DNA from: a virus
DNA length: 27,698 nucleotides
Direction: 5' to 3' (one strand)
Virus record (IMG/VR): IMGVR_UViG_3300033182_001213
Span: 1 to 27,698 of that record
This document shows positions 24,328 to 27,698 of this stretch, in pieces (positions within the stretch are counted from its first letter, which is position 1; each line of letters begins with the position of its first letter). Below the pieces are notes generated by a model that was given only the letters and a program-made list of their open reading frames with translations, had not been told where the DNA came from and did no database searches. The position numbers and the translations under genes are program-made.

Positions 24328-24373
24328 GCCCTCCCTTGGTGGGTTCTCCTGGGTTCGATTCCCAGGGAGGGCA
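24328..24373 (+). other. tRNA-like minihelix (truncated tRNA: acceptor stem plus T arm)
   Basis: A perfect seven-pair acceptor stem (GCCCTCC 24328-24334 with GGAGGGC 24366-24372) and a perfect five-pair T stem (CTGGG 24349-24353 with CCCAG 24361-24365) enclose the canonical T-loop TTCGATT. The discriminator base is A (24373). Only 14 bases (CTTGGTGGGTTCTC) lie between the acceptor strand and the T arm, so the D arm (perhaps TTGGT remains) and the whole anticodon arm are missing. No CCA is encoded. It cannot decode. It is either a tRNA with an internal deletion or a kept acceptor/T-arm mimic, the part recognised by EF-Tu, RNase P and the CCA-adding enzyme. Confidence 0.75.
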
Positions 24374-24417
24374 CTGTTCGCAATCCCGCGGACAACAACA
24401 ACATGATTGGAGGAATC

Positions 24418-24666
24418 ATGAGGAACATCAACATCCGACTGCTCATTGTGGCAGTCCTCATCAGCATCACATTTGTGGTGTTCTTGGTGACGATCCCCAA
24501 GGCCATCTGGTTGGTGGCGTGGGCGATTGTCACCCCACCTAAGACTGTGGCTATTCCACTGGCTGCAGTCCTGGCTACCGCTGCCTTGACCTGGGGTTTG
24601 GGCCTGGCAGCAATTATGTACAGCCTCTTCGGAGGATTCATTCGTATTTGGAAGGGAGAGCGATAA
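24418..24666 (+). CDS. Small membrane protein (82 aa)
   Basis: ATG at 24418 has GGAGG four bases upstream; an ATG at 24403 in frame would overlap this site. The product begins MRNINIRLLIVAVLISITFV. It has two clear membrane helices (about 6-40, long and possibly split, and 47-75 with AALTWGLGLAAIMYSLFGG) and a basic C-terminus (RIWKGER). Phage proteins of this kind include holins and superinfection-exclusion proteins; no lysin is nearby, so neither can be preferred. Confidence 0.7.
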   Translation: MRNINIRLLIVAVLISITFVVFLVTIPKAIWLVAWAIVTPPKTVAIPLAAVLATAALTWGLGLAAIMYSLFGGFIRIWKGER

Positions 24667-24740
24667 CGTACAAGAACCTGCGTTGTGCGGGGTGTGCGGT
24701 GAGAGGACGAGATCAGGGATCTTATCCTTCAGGATATTGA
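24666..24740 (+). pseudogene. Decayed 5' copy of the Cys-rich gene at 25139
   Basis: Bases 24666-24702 match 25139-25175 with only two differences. One of them changes the start ATG to ACG; the other changes an Arg codon to Cys. The frame reads YKNLRCAGCAV and then diverges to a stop at 24738-24740. No ribosome binding site or start remains. It is a relic of a duplication of the start of the downstream gene, or the source of its repair. Confidence 0.7.
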
Positions 24741-24770
24741 GCTTTTCTTCAACAACATGAAAGGATATAA

Positions 24771-25139
24771 ATGAAAGTTATCACTTGGCTTTCCTCGGGA
24801 ATTGACCCGAGGAAAGGGGTTGCTCCCGGTAAGTGTGTATTTACCGGGGAGTATCCCGGGGTATTTTGTGTCCCCTTTGTGGAGGACGAGAAGTCCCTAC
24901 ATTACCGCCTCAACACGTTTTGGAATGGAGGTCACCGAGATCTACAAGTGATCCTAGATGTCCCCAATGAAAACCTCTTTCTGAGGTTAATGGGAAGGGA
25001 GAAGCCACTCCCAATCTCCCCCAGCAACGGCGAAGTTGCCGTCCGTCGCATCATCAACAAGTGCTGGGACGACGATAACGCCCTTGTCATTAAGAACTTT
25101 GATCCACAATGGATTGTAGAAATCAAGGAGGAATTCTGA
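24771..25139 (+). CDS. Protein of unknown function (122 aa)
   Basis: ATG at 24771 has AAGGA five bases upstream. The product begins MKVITWLSSGIDPRKGVAPG, continues as an alpha/beta domain (DLQVILDVPNENLFLRLMG) and ends with the acidic/aromatic PQWIVEIKEEF. No family is recognised. Several GC-rich palindromes lie within its first 30 codons. The stop overlaps the next start (TGATG), so the two genes are co-translated. Confidence 0.7.
   Translation: MKVITWLSSGIDPRKGVAPGKCVFTGEYPGVFCVPFVEDEKSLHYRLNTFWNGGHRDLQVILDVPNENLFLRLMGREKPLPISPSNGEVAVRRIINKCWDDDNALVIKNFDPQWIVEIKEEF
24791..24851 (+). other. Two strong hairpins in the 5' coding region
   Basis: TTCCTCGGG (24791-24799) pairs perfectly over nine bases with CCCGAGGAA (24806-24814) around AATTGA. 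CTCCCGGTAA (24823-24832) pairs with TTACCGGGGAG (24841-24851) with one bulged base. A further CCCGGGG at 24855-24861 could pair alternatively with the second stem. They begin 20 bases after the start codon and may affect translation of this gene. Confidence 0.55.
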
Positions 25140-25405
25140 TGTACAAGAACCTGCGTCGTGCGGGGTGTGCGGTGATTGGATGTCACCGTACGCCTCGCCC
25201 AAAGGCAGAACAGGGCAAGAAGGTGGTGTATATCACCTGCTCTGTCCACAGGCAGCATGAAGAAGCTGCAAGAGCGTTCTACAAGGAGATGTCTCTGTAC
25301 AACGTGCATATGGCAGGAGGACACGTTGAACAGCGTGATCCTGACTGTCAGGAGTGCAATAAGAAAATGATTGACATCTGCGGATGTCAGGGAGGAGGAA
25401 AGTGA
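25139..25405 (+). CDS. Cysteine-rich putative metal-binding protein (88 aa)
   Basis: ATG at 25139 overlaps the previous stop and has a near-perfect AAGGAGG seven bases upstream, so the longer frame from 25109 is not needed. The product begins MYKNLRRAGCAVIGCHRTPR. Cys and His residues occur in pairs: GCAVIGCH, then TCSVHRQH, then CQEC and CGC near the end, enough for two zinc sites. No named family is recognised. A decayed copy of its 5' end lies upstream at 24666. Confidence 0.75.
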   Translation: MYKNLRRAGCAVIGCHRTPRPKAEQGKKVVYITCSVHRQHEEAARAFYKEMSLYNVHMAGGHVEQRDPDCQECNKKMIDICGCQGGGK

Positions 25406-25725
25406 TGGAATGGTGCAAGTGTATGCAGCCGAGAGAGTTCAAGGAGGCTGTAGCAGATATCTTTTCTGCTCAGCTTGTCGATGGAAAGCGTCGTGGAGAA
25501 ATCTTTGAGCTTTTTGAGGTGAAGAACTTTGAGGAGTTCAAGGATGAACTCAGCGATGTCTCGTGGGGCATTGGACGGTTGATTGCTGGGTTGTTCGGAA
25601 AGGTTTATTTCCGGATGCCGGGTGATCGTAAGCACTATGAGAAGGTTGCTGCTCGTATGGCTGAGTATGGCTGTACGAGGAGCAAGCGCTTCTTGGTGGA
25701 GGGAAAGTGTCCTTCAGATGAATGA
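25405..25725 (+). CDS. MazG-like all-alpha NTP pyrophosphatase candidate (106 aa)
   Basis: ATG at 25405 overlaps the preceding TGA and has AGGAGG upstream. The protein is all-helical. Glu32 and Glu35 (EIFE) and, exactly 12 residues later, Glu48 and Asp51 (ELSD in KDELSDVSWGIGRL) form the ExxE-12-ExxD metal-binding signature of the MazG/HisE/dimeric-dUTPase fold. This superfamily hydrolyses nucleoside triphosphates, often to clean or bias the nucleotide pool. The N-terminus has a CKC pair of unknown role. A phage MazG can also lower alarmone levels. The motif fits well, but the short protein lacks some further conserved residues I could confirm, so it is a candidate only. Confidence 0.6.
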   Translation: MEWCKCMQPREFKEAVADIFSAQLVDGKRRGEIFELFEVKNFEEFKDELSDVSWGIGRLIAGLFGKVYFRMPGDRKHYEKVAARMAEYGCTRSKRFLVEGKCPSDE

Positions 25726-25738
25726 AAGGGATATGAAC

Positions 25739-26191
25739 ATGAAGAGGTATAAGGCTGCAATTGTTGATGTGGATCTCACCTTAGTTGGTGATACTCCATT
25801 TATCATGGAGAAGGCACACGATGCTGCCTACCTGCAGGAGTGGCATAAGAATACGCTGCAGGCGGAGAGGCTTGATGTTGGAGTTGATTTCATCAAGCTG
25901 CTGCATGCGAGCGGCTTCAAGCTGGTGATTATGACTGCACGTGATTTGACCGGAAGGAAAGAGCTGCACCAGAAGCTTGTTGAGCTCGGTATTGCTGACC
26001 TTTTCCATCGAATCATGATGCGTCACACTCATGAGAATGGGCTTCCTTCGGGAATTGTGAAGCGGCGGATGATCAATGATGTTGATCATATTTATGACTT
26101 CAAGTTTGCTGTTGATGACAGTAATCATGATGTTTATAAGAGCTTGGAGATCAAGGTTATTGACTCCAATAAGTGGAATGGAGGAAAGTAA
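25739..26191 (+). CDS. Second HAD-family phosphatase, PNKP-like (150 aa)
   Basis: This is a paralogue of the HAD gene at 23863. Motif I is DVDLT (nucleophile Asp10, Asp12), motif II Thr66 in VIMTARD, Lys108 (GIVKRRM) is the probable motif III, and motif IV is Asp126-Asp127 in FAVDDSN. The start chosen is ATG at 25739, with AAGGG eight bases upstream; an in-frame ATG six bases earlier is too close to that site. The open frame continues further upstream but overlaps the previous gene. It ends with a stop that overlaps the next start. Two non-identical copies in one cassette suggest different substrates or a duplication with divergence. Confidence 0.85.
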   Translation: MKRYKAAIVDVDLTLVGDTPFIMEKAHDAAYLQEWHKNTLQAERLDVGVDFIKLLHASGFKLVIMTARDLTGRKELHQKLVELGIADLFHRIMMRHTHENGLPSGIVKRRMINDVDHIYDFKFAVDDSNHDVYKSLEIKVIDSNKWNGGK

Positions 26192-27690
26192 TGAGAAATC
26201 CAGAAGAAATCAAGGCAAAGTACCCTGGCTCGAACAACTCTCGGGTCCACAAGAGGGCTCTCGAAGAGCTCTCTAACGAGGACCTCGAATTCATGGGGTT
26301 TGGCCGGCACACGTCCAGGTGGTCATTCGTCTTCACCGACAACAACCACGGATGGACTCTCATCTTGACCAGGTATCACCGCAAGGTCAATGTCAACACT
26401 GGGACTATTAGCAAGTGGGCTGAAAACATCTTCGTCTACTTTACCCCGACGCCGAATGGTCTCCGGATCAGGGCGAAGCACGGCAAGAACGTCGCATGGG
26501 GATTCTCGAGTGTTTGCAACATGCTTGAGAAGAACCAAGTGCCCGGCGGCAGCATGATGTCCTTCTTTAAGGAGAACTTTGACATTGAGGACTTTGTCCC
26601 ACAGGCCAAGTATCTCCTTCCGGATGAACACCAGGACATGTACACTCTTGTTCGCATGAGTGCGTACATGCACAGGTTGCTTGCCGAGCAGCCTGGTATC
26701 AAGGGAGTCATGAAAGAAATCTTCAAGGGAAACAAGCATGGTGTCCCGAAAGATATCTTCGATGGCAACCTGAACAAGCCCATGACACTTACCAATCTGG
26801 TTAAGTATGCCCATCTCTCCCAGGCTCTCAGTGGCTACGGTGACAAGGCATCTGATTGGCTCAGAGGCATCAGCCTCAACATGGATAGATTTGACTACTC
26901 ACGCCTGATCGGTCTATGCCGGAATATCAAGATGTACGGCAAGTTCTTCAACTACGATCAGCATTCGTTCAACAAGCTTCGAGTGCATTTGGAGAATCTC
27001 TTTGGTCAAGAGTTCAACCATTTCCTTGACCTTAACGGACCAAACGAGTTGATTCATGACACCATCCAGATGCTGTTGCCCGAGAACACTGTTCTCAGAG
27101 AGCAATTCACTCGCAGGGAGCGGAAAGGAATCCGTAAATGGTATCGTGGCAATCGAGGAATCAAGGATCTTCACGATTACCTTGTTTTGCTTGATACTCA
27201 GAAGCGGCAGATCAAGAGGCAGGCCGACCGGCAGCGCGCACTAGAGCAGGTCAGGAGAGCCGAAGCTGACCGGCGGCAGGCACTAGATCTTGATATGGCG
27301 CACTGGGAACTGGAACACGAGAAGAGGGCTCAAGAAGTAAAGGCCAAGAGAGAGGCCAGCCTTCTGAGGCTTGATTCATTCAAGGGAGACGTCGGCTCGA
27401 ACATCATCTGCGTACCACCCAAGAGTGAGGACGACATGCTCCTTTGGGGTCAAGAAACCCATACTTGCATTGCGTCCTACACCGAACGTGTCATGACCGG
27501 TAAGTTGATCTGCTTGTCATTCGTGCAACATGGACAGATTGTCGCACTTGCAGAAATCTCTAAGAGCATGCATCTCAGTCAGCTTCTCGGTAAGTACAAC
27601 CAGGTTTTGGAAGACGATATCAGAAGTCTGATCGTCTCCTACCTTGAGGGCAAGGGAGTTGATGTCTCCGGAAACTGGATCGGATCGTAG
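26191..27690 (+). CDS. PcfJ-like protein (499 aa)
   Basis: ATG at 26191 overlaps the previous TAA and has GAGG six bases upstream; a longer frame start at 26173 is not needed. The last 95 residues carry the PcfJ-like signature: His424 and Cys426 in QETHTCIASYTERVMTG, then IVALAEIS and QLLGKYNQVLED, the pattern of the HC-x-GxY, TIEI and QxxGKxN blocks of PcfJ. Residues 340-400 are a charged coiled coil (RQADRQRALEQVRRAEADRR). The N-terminal 330 residues are helical. PcfJ was first named in the conjugation locus of an enterococcal plasmid and relatives are common in phages; its biochemical role is not established. It ends just before the window edge. The family call is from the motif pattern. 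Confidence 0.75.
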   Translation: MRNPEEIKAKYPGSNNSRVHKRALEELSNEDLEFMGFGRHTSRWSFVFTDNNHGWTLILTRYHRKVNVNTGTISKWAENIFVYFTPTPNGLRIRAKHGKNVAWGFSSVCNMLEKNQVPGGSMMSFFKENFDIEDFVPQAKYLLPDEHQDMYTLVRMSAYMHRLLAEQPGIKGVMKEIFKGNKHGVPKDIFDGNLNKPMTLTNLVKYAHLSQALSGYGDKASDWLRGISLNMDRFDYSRLIGLCRNIKMYGKFFNYDQHSFNKLRVHLENLFGQEFNHFLDLNGPNELIHDTIQMLLPENTVLREQFTRRERKGIRKWYRGNRGIKDLHDYLVLLDTQKRQIKRQADRQRALEQVRRAEADRRQALDLDMAHWELEHEKRAQEVKAKREASLLRLDSFKGDVGSNIICVPPKSEDDMLLWGQETHTCIASYTERVMTGKLICLSFVQHGQIVALAEISKSMHLSQLLGKYNQVLEDDIRSLIVSYLEGKGVDVSGNWIGS

Positions 27691-27698
27691 GACTTAAA

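Noticed and set aside
24328-24373. Complete functional tRNA
   Set aside because: Only 14 bases lie between acceptor strand and T arm, so D and anticodon arms are absent, and no other matching 5' strand is found upstream.
23763-24641. Long minus-strand open frame of 292 codons
   Set aside because: It is antisense to the HAD gene, the tRNA-like element and the membrane-protein gene, which have better motifs and ribosome binding sites; its own sequence has no recognisable domain.
26323-26814. Minus-strand open frames opposite the PcfJ-like gene
   Set aside because: They are antisense shadows of a gene with a supported family pattern, without ribosome binding sites.

Overview
The window is part of the genome of a large tailed double-stranded DNA phage (Caudoviricetes), or a prophage of one. 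It carries a terminase large subunit, portal, fused prohead protease/scaffold, tail-fibre proteins with an S74 self-cleaving chaperone, and a phage RecA. No integrase, repressor, transposase, rRNA or complete tRNA is visible. Starts have strong AAGGAG-type Shine-Dalgarno sequences, so the host is an ordinary bacterium. The sequence alone does not name it; the ClpC-type (not ClpX-type) unfoldase would fit a Gram-positive host, but that is inference.

Region 1 (1-20960, minus strand) is a long, tightly packed late operon read right to left. It starts with a ClpC-like AAA+ unfoldase. Two small basic proteins, a short helical protein, a tiny zinc ribbon and a four-cysteine protein follow. Next are a 1157-residue protein with an embedded DEDDh exonuclease, two Gly/Ala-rich proteins, TerL, two tail-fibre-type proteins, two small proteins, the portal, a linker-rich protein, a glycosyltransferase and the protease/scaffold. 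The last gene is the start of a capsid-associated protein that leaves the window. Many junctions are ATGA or TGATG overlaps.

Region 2 (20961-23862) is a control and DNA-metabolism zone. It holds an AT-rich region with a 10-bp inverted repeat, a run of three G-tracts, a divergent promoter with two perfect TATAAT boxes, a small minus-strand ORF, and a plus-strand operon (79-aa protein, RecA, zinc ribbon, acidic protein). That operon ends at a strong GAAA-loop terminator facing a minus-strand zinc-ribbon gene that has its own terminator.

Region 3 (23863-27690, plus strand) has visibly higher GC than the rest (58% in one 60-base sample, against 18% in one sample of the fibre gene). It carries small early-type genes: two PNKP-like HAD phosphatases, a truncated tRNA (acceptor plus T arm only), a membrane protein, a decayed gene copy, cysteine-rich and MazG-like proteins, and a PcfJ-like protein.

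The most interesting part is 11767-20960. Five proteins, each with a glycine-rich hydrophobic helix beside Arg/Lys, are co-transcribed with an unfoldase that keeps a ClpP-docking-like VGF loop and with a virion-sized protein carrying a nuclease domain. A virion-internal or ejected protein set, prepared or matured by a phage unfoldase, is a reasonable but untested reading.
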